Source: Clostridium sp. CMCC3677
GTDB taxonomy: Bacteria > Bacillota > Clostridia > Clostridiales > Clostridiaceae
Reading direction: 5' to 3'
Assembly: GCF_023845585.1 (NCBI RefSeq)
Contig: NZ_JAMQHS010000001.1
Span: 248,001 to 312,000 of the forward strand
DNA: 64,000 nt
Shown: in pieces, positions 7,627 to 16,673 of the stretch
Position numbering within the stretch: position 1 is the stretch's first letter
Layout of the letters: each line of letters begins with the position of its first letter
Made by a program: the position numbers and the translations under genes
The notes under the pieces: model-generated
Seen by the model: the letters and a program-made list of their open reading frames with translations, nothing else
Told to the model about the DNA's origin: nothing
Database searches by the model: none

Positions 7627-9486
7627 ATGTTAGAAGATAGATTGGAAATATTAAAAATATTAAACAATAATTTTAATATTAATCAAAGAGAGCTATCAAA
7701 GAGAACAAATATTTCATTAGGAAAAGTAAATTCAATTTTAAAGGAATTTACTCTTGATGGAACTATAGAGAGAATTATAAATAATAGGGGAATTTTATAT
7801 AGAGTAACTGAAAAGGGAATGAAGATATTAGAAGAAAATCTTGCTTCAGCTAAAAATACTAGGTTGAAAATCCATGAAGAAGATAATAAACCTGTCAAAG
7901 AAGCTGTAATTCTTGCTGCTGGAAGAGCAAAGGACTTTGGAAAACCTGTTGGAATGCTTGAAATTCAAGATTTTAAGTTAATAGATAGAACTTTAAACAT
8001 ACTTAAAGAAAATGGAATTAATAAAATTACTATAATAACAGGTTATGAAAGTAATTATTATGATGAGTATTTTAAATCAAATAAAAATATAACTTTAGTT
8101 AAGAGCGATAAATATAAATGGACGGGAACTATGTATTCATTATCTCTGGCTAGAGAGTATGTTAAAGAGGATTTCTTATTAATAGAAAATGATTTAATTT
8201 TTGAAAAAAGAGCAATTAAAGAGCTTGTAGAAAGTAAAAGCAGAGACTGTATTCTTCTTACTAATGAAAGTGGATCAGGAGATGAGGCTTTTGTTGAAAT
8301 AAGAGATAATCATCTATTTAAAATGTCTAAAGACATACATCAATTTAATAGAATAGATGGTGAAATGATAGGCATAACTAAGGTGTCTCATAAATTATAT
8401 CAAATGATGCTTGAAGAATTTAAAGATAATATAAATCCATATTTAAATTATGAATATGTGTTATTAGATGTTGCTAGAGATTATAATATTGGTTTTGTTA
8501 AAATAGATGATCTTGCTTGGGGAGATGCTGACACTAAAAAAGAATATGAAAATATTTTGAATCATCTTTATCCAACTATAAGAAGACGTGAACTTAATTA
8601 TGAAATTAACACTGTAAAGACCATAGTTAGAGAAGCTATGAAAGTATCCGAAGATGATATAAGTGAAGTTGTATCTGCTGGAGGAATGACTAATAAAAAT
8701 TATAGAATTTGTGTTAAAGGAAAAAGATATATATTAAGAATTGCTGGTATTGGAACTGAAAGTATGATAAGTAGAAAGAATGAAATGTTTAATTCTTCAA
8801 TTGCTTCTGAGAGAGGATATAATGTTGAAACTCCATATTTTAATGTTGAAACTGGAATAAAAATATCTACTTTTATAGAAAATGCAGAAACTTTAACTCC
8901 AAGAAGTGTTAAAAAGGAAGAGAATCTAAAACAAGTTACTAGAATATTAAGAAATTTACATGAGGATAATGAGTTCCCAATGAAAAATGAGTTTAATGTA
9001 TTTAGAGAACTTGAAAAATACGAAGATATTTTAAAAAATTCCCATGGAGAATTCTTTGATGATTATGATGAAGTAAGAGAAAGATTTATGAAATTAGAAC
9101 AGATTTTAAAAGAGTTAGATAGAGTATTTGTTCCATCTCATAATGATTTAGTATCAGAAAATTTAGTGAAGGATACGGAAGGTAGAATTTACTTAATAGA
9201 TTGGGAATATAGCGGCATAAATGATGACATGTGGGACTTAGCAGCTCTTTCTTTAGAAAATAGTTTTTCAGAAGATGATATAGAATTAATGTTTAGACTT
9301 TATTTCAATGGTGAGGCAGATGAAAATTCAAGAAAAAGATTATTAATTCATCAAATAAGCCAAGATTTATTATGGGCTGTATGGACATTAATTAAAGAAA
9401 ATGAAGGCGATGATTTTGGTACTTATGGAATAGATAGATACAATAGAGTAAAAGAAAATTTAAATAAATTAGAAGCTGAATTTTAG
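7627..9486 (+). CDS. licA: Winged-helix / cytidylyltransferase-like / choline kinase fusion (LicA type)
   Basis: A 619-residue three-part cytoplasmic protein. Residues about 1-75 are a winged helix (QRELSKRTNISLGKVNSIL as helix-turn-helix). Residues about 92-325 resemble a LicC-like nucleotidyltransferase, but the usual GTRL loop is reduced to LAAGRAKDFGKPVGMLEI, so nucleotide binding is doubtful. Residues about 345-619 are a LicA/APH-type kinase with intact HNDLVSEN (about 505) and IDWEY (about 524), expected to phosphorylate choline. The start ATG follows AAAGGGGGA. The gene has its own promoter and palindromic operator. The family is known as phosphocholine cytidylyltransferase/choline kinase; that the winged helix controls the regulon is inference. 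Confidence 0.88.
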   Translation: MLEDRLEILKILNNNFNINQRELSKRTNISLGKVNSILKEFTLDGTIERIINNRGILYRVTEKGMKILEENLASAKNTRLKIHEEDNKPVKEAVILAAGRAKDFGKPVGMLEIQDFKLIDRTLNILKENGINKITIITGYESNYYDEYFKSNKNITLVKSDKYKWTGTMYSLSLAREYVKEDFLLIENDLIFEKRAIKELVESKSRDCILLTNESGSGDEAFVEIRDNHLFKMSKDIHQFNRIDGEMIGITKVSHKLYQMMLEEFKDNINPYLNYEYVLLDVARDYNIGFVKIDDLAWGDADTKKEYENILNHLYPTIRRRELNYEINTVKTIVREAMKVSEDDISEVVSAGGMTNKNYRICVKGKRYILRIAGIGTESMISRKNEMFNSSIASERGYNVETPYFNVETGIKISTFIENAETLTPRSVKKEENLKQVTRILRNLHEDNEFPMKNEFNVFRELEKYEDILKNSHGEFFDDYDEVRERFMKLEQILKELDRVFVPSHNDLVSENLVKDTEGRIYLIDWEYSGINDDMWDLAALSLENSFSEDDIELMFRLYFNGEADENSRKRLLIHQISQDLLWAVWTLIKENEGDDFGTYGIDRYNRVKENLNKLEAEF

Positions 9487-9513
9487 GAATGTAACTCTGT
9501 TTTACAGTATAGC

Positions 9514-9692
9514 GCTGATATATGTATAAACAAAGCTGGTCGGAGTAATTTGACTTAGGAATACTAAAATGAGTAGAGTCCCATTTCAGCTTGCTCCAAA
9601 TATAATTTTTGACAAGCAATAAATGTGACAATACTCATTAAGAATTCTCAAAGTCAAATTACAATGCCATTTTGTTTATTACATATATCAAC
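9514..9692. mobile_element. MITE-like element, family A, about 180 bp
   Basis: Inverted ends: TGATATATGTATAAACAAAG at the left and ATATATCAACA at the right after TTTGTTTATTAC. The inner ends also pair (GAGTAATTTGAC with GTCAAATTACA). No coding content. It lies just after the lic fusion gene. Confidence 0.65.
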
Positions 9693-9746
9693 ATATATAC
9701 AAAGTAGAGACAGAATTAATTTTAATAACCATGTTTAAATGTATAG

Positions 9747-9842
9747 TAATATTTTAGTATAAAGATCATGGACAGAGGAATTTGATTTAAGAATTCTAAA
9801 AATAAAATTCCAACGCCACTGCGCCTTTATACTAAAATATTA
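9747..9842. mobile_element. MITE-like element, family A-prime, 96 bp
   Basis: Perfect inverted ends TAATATTTTAGTATAAAG and CTTTATACTAAAATATTA. The interior (GACAGAGGAATTTGATTTAAG ... ATTCCAACGCCA) resembles that of family A, so the two families share a core with different ends. Together with 9514-9692 and 9869-9910 it fills most of the 434-base gap before the licC-like gene. Confidence 0.65.
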
Positions 9843-9868
9843 ACATTCATAAAAACAAAGCGTTAAAA

Positions 9869-9910
9869 TATGTATAAACAAAGCTGGATGGAGTAATTTG
9901 ATTTAAGGAG
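9869..9910 (+). repeat. Solo left end of family A next to the licC-like gene
   Basis: ATGTATAAACAAAGCTGG followed by ATGGAGTAATTTGATTTAAGG. The last bases run straight into AAGGAGAG, which is the ribosome binding site of the gene at 9921, so the repeat end appears to supply or abut the translation start signal. Confidence 0.55.
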
Positions 9911-9920
9911 AGAAAAACAT

Positions 9921-10619
9921 ATGAGAGCAATATTAGTAGCTGCTGGGATGGGAACTAGACTTAGACCGCTTACAAATACAATACCAAAGTCTTTAGTGGA
10001 GGTTAATGGAATTTCGTTACTTGAAAGACAAATAATAAATTTAAAAGAGATAGGAATAGATGAAATTGTAGTTTTAACTGGATATTTACATGAAAAGTTT
10101 GATAATTTAGTTAAGAAATATAATTTAGTTAAGATAGTTAATGATAAATATGACGTTTATAATAATATTTATACAATGTATTTAGCAAGAGAATATCTTC
10201 ATGATGCTTTTGTTATTGATGCGGATAACTACATTAATAAAAACTTTTTACCTAAAGCTAAACCAGAGCATTCAGAGTATTATTCTGCTTGCAAGGAAAA
10301 TATTGTGGGTGAATGGATACTAAAGTATGATGAAAGTGATAAATTATATAGAGTTGATATAGGTAAAGATGGAAATGAACCGGACTATATAATGTCAGGA
10401 GCATCTTATTGGAGTGAAAAAGATGGAAAAATTATAGCAGAAAAAATCGCTCAAAAGGTAGAACAAGAAGAATTTAAAGATTTATATTGGGATGATATAG
10501 TTGTAGAAAATCTTAATAATTTAGATATTTATGTTAACAAAATAGGATGTAATGATATTTTTGAAATAGATTCACTTGAAGATTTAGAGTACTTAAAAAA
10601 TAAACTTAGTATAAAATAG
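9921..10619 (+). CDS. licC: LicC-like CTP:phosphocholine cytidylyltransferase
   Basis: A 232-residue nucleotidyltransferase with the complete N-terminal signature LVAAGMGTRLRPLTN and the conserved Lys in IPKSL. A DADN metal-binding motif follows (VIDADNYI) and a late acidic part (YWDDIVVEN, then FEIDSLEDL). LicC makes CDP-choline from phosphocholine and CTP; this protein is close in length to LicC (about 230). The start ATG is preceded by AAGGAGAG. It lies between the kinase fusion and the flippase. Unlike the domain in the fusion, its nucleotide loop is intact, so it probably does the real CDP-choline synthesis. A related sugar-1-phosphate nucleotidyltransferase cannot be excluded. Confidence 0.8.
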   Translation: MRAILVAAGMGTRLRPLTNTIPKSLVEVNGISLLERQIINLKEIGIDEIVVLTGYLHEKFDNLVKKYNLVKIVNDKYDVYNNIYTMYLAREYLHDAFVIDADNYINKNFLPKAKPEHSEYYSACKENIVGEWILKYDESDKLYRVDIGKDGNEPDYIMSGASYWSEKDGKIIAEKIAQKVEQEEFKDLYWDDIVVENLNNLDIYVNKIGCNDIFEIDSLEDLEYLKNKLSIK

Positions 10620-10625
10620 ACTTAA

Positions 10626-10653
10626 TTGACAACTTCTTTAGTTAGTGTAAAAT
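10626..10653 (+). promoter_or_regulatory. Probable promoter for the flippase gene
   Basis: TTGACA (10626-10631), 16-base spacer, TAAAAT (10648-10653), then the AGGAGG ribosome site of the gene at 10703. Confidence 0.55.
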
Positions 10654-10702
10654 ATAGTAGAAGTAAAATAATCCATTTAGTGATTATAGGAGGACTACAT
10701 AG

Positions 10703-12163
10703 ATGTCAAAATCAATATCGAAAAATGCATTGTTTAAAGGATCGTTAAATTTATTTAATATTGTATTACCAATATTAGTTGGTCCTGTAATAACAAGAAC
10801 TTTAGGTGAAGATTTATATGGATATATTTCATATGCAGAATCACTAACAGGATGGTTTTTAATATTTGCTTGTTTTGGAATTTCTCAATATGGACTGAGA
10901 GAAATAAGTAAAGTTAGGGATGATGAAGAAAAGCTTCAACAAACATTTACGAGTTTATTTTTATTCACTCTATTTACCAATATATTAGTTTCTTCAATAT
11001 ATATGATTTTTATATATACAGTAGGAAGAGGTAGACCTGATTTTTATACTTGTATGATTTTAGGTTTTAATCTTGTTTTTAATCTTTTTTATGTTGAATG
11101 GATTAATGAAGCATTAGAGAATTATGATTTCATAGCTATAAAGACTATGATTGTTAGAATAATATATTCTTTACTAGTTATTTTTTGTATAAGAAATATT
11201 AATGATTTTGAATTATATTTATACTTAGTTATAGGTTTTAATTTCTTAAACAATATATTAAGTTTTGTATACATAAAGAAAAGAGTGAAATTTAATTTTA
11301 AAAATTTACATTTTAAAAGACACATTAAGCCAATGTTTTTTGTTGTTATCTTATCTAATGTAAATATTTTATATACTCAATTAGATAAATTAATGATGGG
11401 TAGTGGAGCAGTAGGTGCAGGAACTAGGGATGTTGGATATTATAGTTTAGCCCAAAAGATAATGACAATAATTAATACATTAATGCTTACTATTATTCAA
11501 GTAACTATGCCTAGACTTTCAAATTATTTAGGTAATGATTCCAAGGAAGAGTATATGTCTCTTTTAAAAAGAATTATAAAGATATATTTTATGTTTTTAT
11601 TCCCAGCATCTATTGGCATGATATGTCTTTCAAAAGAGATAATACTTATGTATGCAGGACCTAAATTTATAGCAGCAGCACCTGTAATGTTTATATTTTC
11701 AATTTACATGTTAACTATTGGGGTTGAAGGAATAATATCTAATCAAATGATATACCTTAATGGAAGAGAAAAAGATGATGTTAAATTAGTATTAATTGGT
11801 GGGGTTTTAAATGTTATATTAAATATAGGCTTAGCTATAACAGGTAAATTTACACCTACAAATGCAATTATAACAACTCTTATTGCAAATTTAATTGTTA
11901 TAGTACTTGAATATAGATTTGTAAGAAAAGTTATTAAAATAGATATAAATTTATTCGCATTTGAAAATGTTAAGTACTTTTATTATTCATTACTATTTAT
12001 TCCACTAATATTTTTAATTAAGCATTTTATAAATAGTGTATTTTTAATTTCAGCAGTATCAGTGTTAGCATGTGGAATAGTATATGTAGGAATTTTATTT
12101 ATAACTAAAGACGAAGTATTTTTACAACTTACAAATACTTTACTTAGAAAATTTAAAAGATAA
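10703..12163 (+). CDS. Wzx-type polysaccharide flippase (MOP/MATE superfamily)
   Basis: A 486-residue membrane protein with about 12-14 hydrophobic helices and no signal peptide. The N-terminal pattern (NIVLPILVGPVITRTLGEDLYGYISYAES) is typical of the polysaccharide transporter branch that moves undecaprenyl-linked repeat units or teichoic-acid precursors across the membrane. In choline-decorating streptococci the TacF flippase has a related role for choline-loaded teichoic acid; its position next to lic genes makes a TacF-like role attractive, but sequence alone does not show this. Strong AGGAGG ribosome site. Confidence 0.85.
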   Translation: MSKSISKNALFKGSLNLFNIVLPILVGPVITRTLGEDLYGYISYAESLTGWFLIFACFGISQYGLREISKVRDDEEKLQQTFTSLFLFTLFTNILVSSIYMIFIYTVGRGRPDFYTCMILGFNLVFNLFYVEWINEALENYDFIAIKTMIVRIIYSLLVIFCIRNINDFELYLYLVIGFNFLNNILSFVYIKKRVKFNFKNLHFKRHIKPMFFVVILSNVNILYTQLDKLMMGSGAVGAGTRDVGYYSLAQKIMTIINTLMLTIIQVTMPRLSNYLGNDSKEEYMSLLKRIIKIYFMFLFPASIGMICLSKEIILMYAGPKFIAAAPVMFIFSIYMLTIGVEGIISNQMIYLNGREKDDVKLVLIGGVLNVILNIGLAITGKFTPTNAIITTLIANLIVIVLEYRFVRKVIKIDINLFAFENVKYFYYSLLFIPLIFLIKHFINSVFLISAVSVLACGIVYVGILFITKDEVFLQLTNTLLRKFKR

Positions 12164-12219
12164 TGAATTAAGAGTATTTAAAACAGAGTCTTAAATTAAA
12201 AGTTGATTATAGAAAATCT

Positions 12220-12260
12220 AAAAGCGTGAAATTTTATTTTTGAAATTTCACGCTTTTTTA
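12220..12260 (+). terminator. Terminator after the flippase gene
   Basis: Stem AAAGCGTGAAATTT / AAATTTCACGCTTT with a short loop, followed by TTTT. Just upstream (12175-12200) is TTAAAACAGAGTCTTA, repeated at 41026-41041. Confidence 0.85.
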
Positions 12261-12352
12261 GTTCTATCAGTAAGCAATGTTACATAAGTTATTAATAAGT
12301 AAATAAAAGAATATGTAGTAATTCAAAAGCTAAAAAAGAGGGGGATTCTTAT

Positions 12353-13060
12353 ATGGTTAGGAGAATTATAAAAAGAAGCTTATTAGTACTTATGGCTACA
12401 CTTTGTTTAAATGTTGTAATCGTTAATACAGATTTAAAGGTATATGCAACAACAATAGAATCAAGTGACTCAACAGATAATTTAAATTTATTAAGTTGTG
12501 AAAAACTCATAAAGGTATCTGAAGAGGAAAATGTGTACAAGACAAGTATATATAATAATGTTGAAAGAGCTGTAATTAATTATGAATTTTTAAATGAACT
12601 TAATATAGATAATATTGAAATAGATATATTAAATCCAAATAAAAATGAGAAATTTGCAAATTGTGTTTTAGATAGAAAAAATATGGTTATACTTATAGAT
12701 AATCTTCAAATTGGCTTAACTAAAGTGATTATAAAAGATAAGAAAAATGAAAAAGAAATTTGTAAATTATATATAGATTATAATAAAAATTATAATGACA
12801 ATGATGAAGTAGGATGGGTTAAAAGTTTGGGTGAGTGGTATTTTATAGACCCATCTACAAGAGATAAAAAAACTTATTGGTTACTTCATAATGGACATTG
12901 GTATTACTTAGGGAAAGATGGAGTTATGAAAAATGGATGGATTTTAGATAGTGACAAATGGTATTACTTAAATTCAAGTGGTATTATGGAAAGTGGTCTT
13001 ATAAAAGATGAAAGTGGAAATGTATATTATTTAAATGAAGACGGATCTTTAAGAGTGTAA
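12353..13060 (+). CDS. Small secreted cell-wall-binding repeat protein
   Basis: A 235-residue exported protein. Residues 1-32 are a signal peptide ending near VYA-TT. Residues about 40-145 are Asn/Ile/Lys-rich without a recognised fold. Residues about 150-235 contain three to four GW/WYYL cell-wall-binding repeats (HWYYLGKDG, KWYYLNSSG). It has no catalytic domain. ATG with GAGGGGG upstream. The repeats should anchor it to choline on teichoic acid or a related wall polymer. It sits between the flippase and the choline permease genes. Confidence 0.82.
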   Translation: MVRRIIKRSLLVLMATLCLNVVIVNTDLKVYATTIESSDSTDNLNLLSCEKLIKVSEEENVYKTSIYNNVERAVINYEFLNELNIDNIEIDILNPNKNEKFANCVLDRKNMVILIDNLQIGLTKVIIKDKKNEKEICKLYIDYNKNYNDNDEVGWVKSLGEWYFIDPSTRDKKTYWLLHNGHWYYLGKDGVMKNGWILDSDKWYYLNSSGIMESGLIKDESGNVYYLNEDGSLRV

Positions 13061-13165
13061 TTTAAATTTGACATAATATAATTATTTTAATAATTATTTA
13101 ATTAAATATATTTTATGTTTTAAAAGGAATATTAAATACAAAACAATTTAAATGACATAATGTAT

Positions 13166-13204
13166 AAAAGAGTAAAGCTATTAGTAACTTTACTCTTTTT
13201 TTGT
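13166..13204 (+). terminator. Terminator after the small wall-binding protein gene
   Basis: AAAAGAGTAAAG pairs with CTTTACTCTTTT, followed by more T. Confidence 0.85.
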
Positions 13205-13300
13205 GTAAGAAATTAGGAGACTTTAAAATCTTAAAGTTTATGGCTTTTAACCATAGCATCAACTCTCTACTTCTAATTAATAAGATTTAATGTTTACACA
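13202..13300. repeat. Inverted-repeat segment before licB
   Basis: Bounded by TGTGTAA and TTACACA with inner pairs AATTAG / CTAATT and two small hairpins (CTTTAAAATCTTAAAG and TATGGCTTTTAACCATA). No gene seen. It could be a small mobile element or a structured leader. Confidence 0.4.
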
Positions 13301-13321
13301 AAAAATATATTTATGAACATA

Positions 13322-13350
13322 TTGCTTTGAACAATGAACAATGATAATAT
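13322..13350 (+). promoter_or_regulatory. Promoter of the licB-like gene
   Basis: TTGCTT (13322-13327), 17 bases, TAATAT (13345-13350). The spacer carries the direct repeat TGAACAATGAACAATG. The segment 13313-13371 matches 16897-16955 before the ugpB-like gene with only a few differences. Confidence 0.7.
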
Positions 13351-13356
13351 TAATTT

Positions 13357-13371
13357 GTTCATAAAATGAAC
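13357..13371. promoter_or_regulatory. Putative choline-regulon operator (licB)
   Basis: GTTCATAAAATGAAC, six bases after the -10. Identical in all 15 bases to the site before the ugpB-like gene and the same half-sites as 7455-7469. Confidence 0.7.
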
Positions 13372-13454
13372 GGAAGTTTTGAGCAATATTTAGATAAATT
13401 AAAGAAAATAATATTTAATATGTTGATTAACAGCAATAAAAGGGGGACTTTAAA

Positions 13455-14426
13455 ATGAATTTTAATAATAATTATAAAAAAGGAGTAGGGTGTGGAATTA
13501 TTTCAGCTATATCATGGGGGGCTGATACAGTTCTTATGGGATTTATATTAGCAATGACACCATTTATAGAAACAAAACAAGCTATAATACTTGCCCCTAT
13601 AATAACAGCCTTTTTACATGATAGTTTTTCTGCAATATGGACATTTATATATCTTGGATTAAGAAAAAAATTAGGTGATTTTTTTAGTGCAGTTAAAACT
13701 AAAAGTGCTTTATGGGTTGCTCTTGCAGCATTGCTTGGAGGCCCAATTGGCATGAGTGGATATTTACTATCAGTAAAGTACATAGGACCATCTTATACAG
13801 CTATTATATCTTCATTATATCCAGCGATTGGAGCAGTACTTGCTACTATAATTCTAAAAGAAAAAATTAATAAAAGTGCATGGATTGGTTTAGTAGCAGC
13901 TATATTAGGGGTTTCTATACTAGGCTATACATCTACAACAAGTGCTGCTAATCCTATAGGTTTTATATTTGCAATAATTTGTGCATTTGGTTGGGGTAGT
14001 GAATGTGTAGTATGTGCCTATGGAATGAAAGGTGATGAAGTAACGTCAGAATTTGCTTTGCAAATAAGACAGTTTACGTCAGCTGTTGTATATGGATTAA
14101 TTATTGTTCCAATAGTAGGAGGTATAGGACTTAGCTTTAATATCTTTAAATATAGTGCCATATTTTGGATTGCAGGAACGGCATTAGCAGCTACGGTATC
14201 ATATTTATTTTACTACACAGCAATATATAAAATTGGAGCAACAAGGGCAATGGGAGTAAATATAACATATGTTGTTTGGGCAATTGTATTTGATACCATA
14301 TTCTTAGGAAATAAAATAAATGAACTAACTATTTTAAGCAGTATTTTAGTTATAATAGGAGTTTACTTTATTGCAAAAGAGCCAGAACAAGAAGTTGAAG
14401 AAATAGAACTTGCAAAAGCAAAATAA
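13455..14426 (+). CDS. licB: LicB-like choline permease (DMT/EamA family)
   Basis: A 323-residue membrane protein with ten predicted helices in two EamA halves. Features recall LicB of streptococci: GGPIGMSGYLLSVKYIG, SSLYPAIGAVLA, CAFGWGSECVV and the ending TYVVWAIVFDTIFLG. LicB takes up choline for the lic pathway. The residues after 308 form a short acidic tail. ATG with AAAGGGGGAC upstream. It has its own promoter with the palindromic operator shared with the kinase fusion and the ugpB-like gene, which supports a choline-linked substrate. Confidence 0.82.
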   Translation: MNFNNNYKKGVGCGIISAISWGADTVLMGFILAMTPFIETKQAIILAPIITAFLHDSFSAIWTFIYLGLRKKLGDFFSAVKTKSALWVALAALLGGPIGMSGYLLSVKYIGPSYTAIISSLYPAIGAVLATIILKEKINKSAWIGLVAAILGVSILGYTSTTSAANPIGFIFAIICAFGWGSECVVCAYGMKGDEVTSEFALQIRQFTSAVVYGLIIVPIVGGIGLSFNIFKYSAIFWIAGTALAATVSYLFYYTAIYKIGATRAMGVNITYVVWAIVFDTIFLGNKINELTILSSILVIIGVYFIAKEPEQEVEEIELAKAK

Positions 14427-14444
14427 AAATTTAAGCATTAATTA

Positions 14445-14496
14445 AATCTTTAGGTAAATCAATTATTATAAATTTACCTAAAGATTTTATTTTTTT
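14445..14496 (+). terminator. Terminator after licB
   Basis: AATCTTTAGGTAAAT pairs with ATTTACCTAAAGATT, followed by TTATTTTTTT. Confidence 0.85.
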
Positions 14497-14628
14497 GGAA
14501 GGATATTTTTTTTATTAAATTTAATTAAAATAAACTATACATGGTACTATAAAGTTAGGTATTATATTTATAGTAGATATTTATCGAAATAAAAAGAAAA
14601 ACATTGTAAGAATTATTGAGGTGGAGTG

Positions 14629-16635
14629 ATGGATATAAAAAAGAAATCTATTATTTTTGCAGTATTATTAGCGATAATTCCTGTTTTAATTACTATGAAT
14701 ATATATATTACAAAATTTACTCAGCGGTCTATTGAATTAATTAAAGAAAATGTAATAATAGCAGCAAGAGATCAATCAACTCATTTAGAAGATTTTTTTG
14801 ATCAAAGATTAATTAATCTTAATGTTATTTCCAATATGCCAATAACTCATGATTTTCTAGATGATTTCAATAATAATATATTAGATAAATCTGAGGAAAT
14901 GAAATTTAGAAAAGAAATTATATTTGATATTTTAAACTTAAGGCAGCAGGAACAACCATATTTAGTTAAAACATCATTAATTAGCAAAGATAATACAATA
15001 ATAGCATCAAGTGACAGTGATAGTATTGGTAATAAAGCTGTTTTTGATAAAAACGATATAATAAAATTTAATAATAAAGAAACTGTTATTACAGATATTA
15101 TAGAAAATGAGAAATTTAATAATGGAGAAAAAAGTGCAATTATAGCAATACCAATATTTTTCCATGATGAGTATCAAGGTGTTATAGAAAGTGTTATTAA
15201 TATGCAGTACTTTGAAAAAGTTGTTAATGAGGTACGCTTTTTTAATACTGGTAAAATTGCAGTTATGGATAGCAAAGGAACTGTAGCTGCAACTATAAGT
15301 GATTGCTTAGATGAAGATATATATAATATAGATAGACCTAATACTTTAGAAGAAGCATGGAAAAATATAGACTTTAAAAATAATTCAAGTGGATTAATTG
15401 AATATAGCATTGATGAAATTGAAAAAATAGGTTATTTTTATAAAATACCTAATTCTAATTGGGTAGTTTTGAGTGGAGTTGAGTGGTCAGAGTTTAAGGA
15501 CCCTCTTAATGAAAGTATTAATATTATGTTTTTTATATCTATAATAATTTCAGCAGTTGTAGCTATAACATATATTCTTATTATTAATTTCTTCTCTAAA
15601 CCTATTTATGGATTATTAAATTCAATAAGAGAAATAAAAAAAGGAAACTATAAAAGTAGATTTATATATAATGTAAAAGATGAATTTGGAGAAATATCTC
15701 AAGCATTTAACGAATTAATGGATGAAATTTTAAAGAATAAGATGCAACTTAAATTAAGTGAAGAAAGTTATAGAGTTATAATGGAGCAAACTGATGATAT
15801 TATTTTTCAGTGGGATATTAATAATGATATAATAAGTTACTCTGATAATTGGAATCACAAATTTGATTATGAGCCTATTATTGAAGGCCAGGATTTAAAT
15901 ACATTAAATATTATTTATGAAGATGATAGAGAAAAGTTTAATGGGATAATCGATGAAATAAAAGATACCAATGAATATAGAGAATGTAAAGTTAGATTAA
16001 GAAAAAATGATAGTGAATATATATGGTGTAAATTTAGAATTAATATAATTCTAGATGAAAATGATATGCCAATAAAAGTTATAGGTGTAATAACAGATAT
16101 TGACCATGAAAAAAGAGAAAACGAAAAATTATTGTTTAAAGCAGAAAGAGATAGTTTAACTGAAATTTACAATAAAATAACTGCTCAAAATATGATTGAA
16201 GAGTATATAAATGAAAGCTCTAAAGAGGATAAACATGCATTGTTTATTATAGATGTTGATGATTTTAAATCTATAAATGATAATTTAGGACATTTAACTG
16301 GTGATTACGTTTTAAAAGATATTTCAACTAAAATAACAGATATATTTAGTGAAAATTCAATAATAGGAAGAATAGGTGGAGATGAATTTATTGTATTTTT
16401 AAAAGATATTGAATCAGAGGAGTTTGTTTGTCAAAAAGCTGATGAATTAGTTAGCGGATTTAGAGAAAGTTATACTGGAAAAGATGGTGTATACAAGGTA
16501 TCAGGAAGTATTGGGATTTCTATATATCCAAAGGGTGGTAAGAATTTTGAAGAACTATTTTTAAGTGCAGATAATGCTCTTTATTATGCTAAAAAACAAG
16601 GAAAAGATACATATTACATAGTTAAATCAACATAA
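14629..16635 (+). CDS. Membrane diguanylate cyclase with Cache, HAMP, PAS and GGDEF domains
   Basis: A 668-residue sensor. Helix at about 8-28, an outside dCache-type domain to about 295, a second helix at about 300-320, HAMP to about 375, PAS at about 385-500 and GGDEF from about 505. The GGDEF motif (583-587) is intact, so it should make cyclic di-GMP from two GTP. The RxxD inhibitory site expected just before it is absent (SENS instead), so product inhibition at that site is unlikely. ATG at 14629 is chosen after GAGGTGGAG; a GTG lies one codon earlier. The signal sensed is unknown. Confidence 0.9.
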   Translation: MDIKKKSIIFAVLLAIIPVLITMNIYITKFTQRSIELIKENVIIAARDQSTHLEDFFDQRLINLNVISNMPITHDFLDDFNNNILDKSEEMKFRKEIIFDILNLRQQEQPYLVKTSLISKDNTIIASSDSDSIGNKAVFDKNDIIKFNNKETVITDIIENEKFNNGEKSAIIAIPIFFHDEYQGVIESVINMQYFEKVVNEVRFFNTGKIAVMDSKGTVAATISDCLDEDIYNIDRPNTLEEAWKNIDFKNNSSGLIEYSIDEIEKIGYFYKIPNSNWVVLSGVEWSEFKDPLNESINIMFFISIIISAVVAITYILIINFFSKPIYGLLNSIREIKKGNYKSRFIYNVKDEFGEISQAFNELMDEILKNKMQLKLSEESYRVIMEQTDDIIFQWDINNDIISYSDNWNHKFDYEPIIEGQDLNTLNIIYEDDREKFNGIIDEIKDTNEYRECKVRLRKNDSEYIWCKFRINIILDENDMPIKVIGVITDIDHEKRENEKLLFKAERDSLTEIYNKITAQNMIEEYINESSKEDKHALFIIDVDDFKSINDNLGHLTGDYVLKDISTKITDIFSENSIIGRIGGDEFIVFLKDIESEEFVCQKADELVSGFRESYTGKDGVYKVSGSIGISIYPKGGKNFEELFLSADNALYYAKKQGKDTYYIVKST

Positions 16636-16673
16636 AAGAGCTATAATTAAAAAAGCATAAGGAGGTAGCAGTA

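Noticed and set aside
9514..9910. CRISPR array because of repeated short blocks
   Set aside because: The blocks are inverted ends of separate elements, not evenly spaced direct repeats, and no cas gene is near.
14521..14628. Sigma-D type promoter or cyclic di-GMP riboswitch before the diguanylate cyclase gene
   Set aside because: A CGAAAT is present but no TTAA/TAAA lies 17 bases before it, and no riboswitch core could be recognised.
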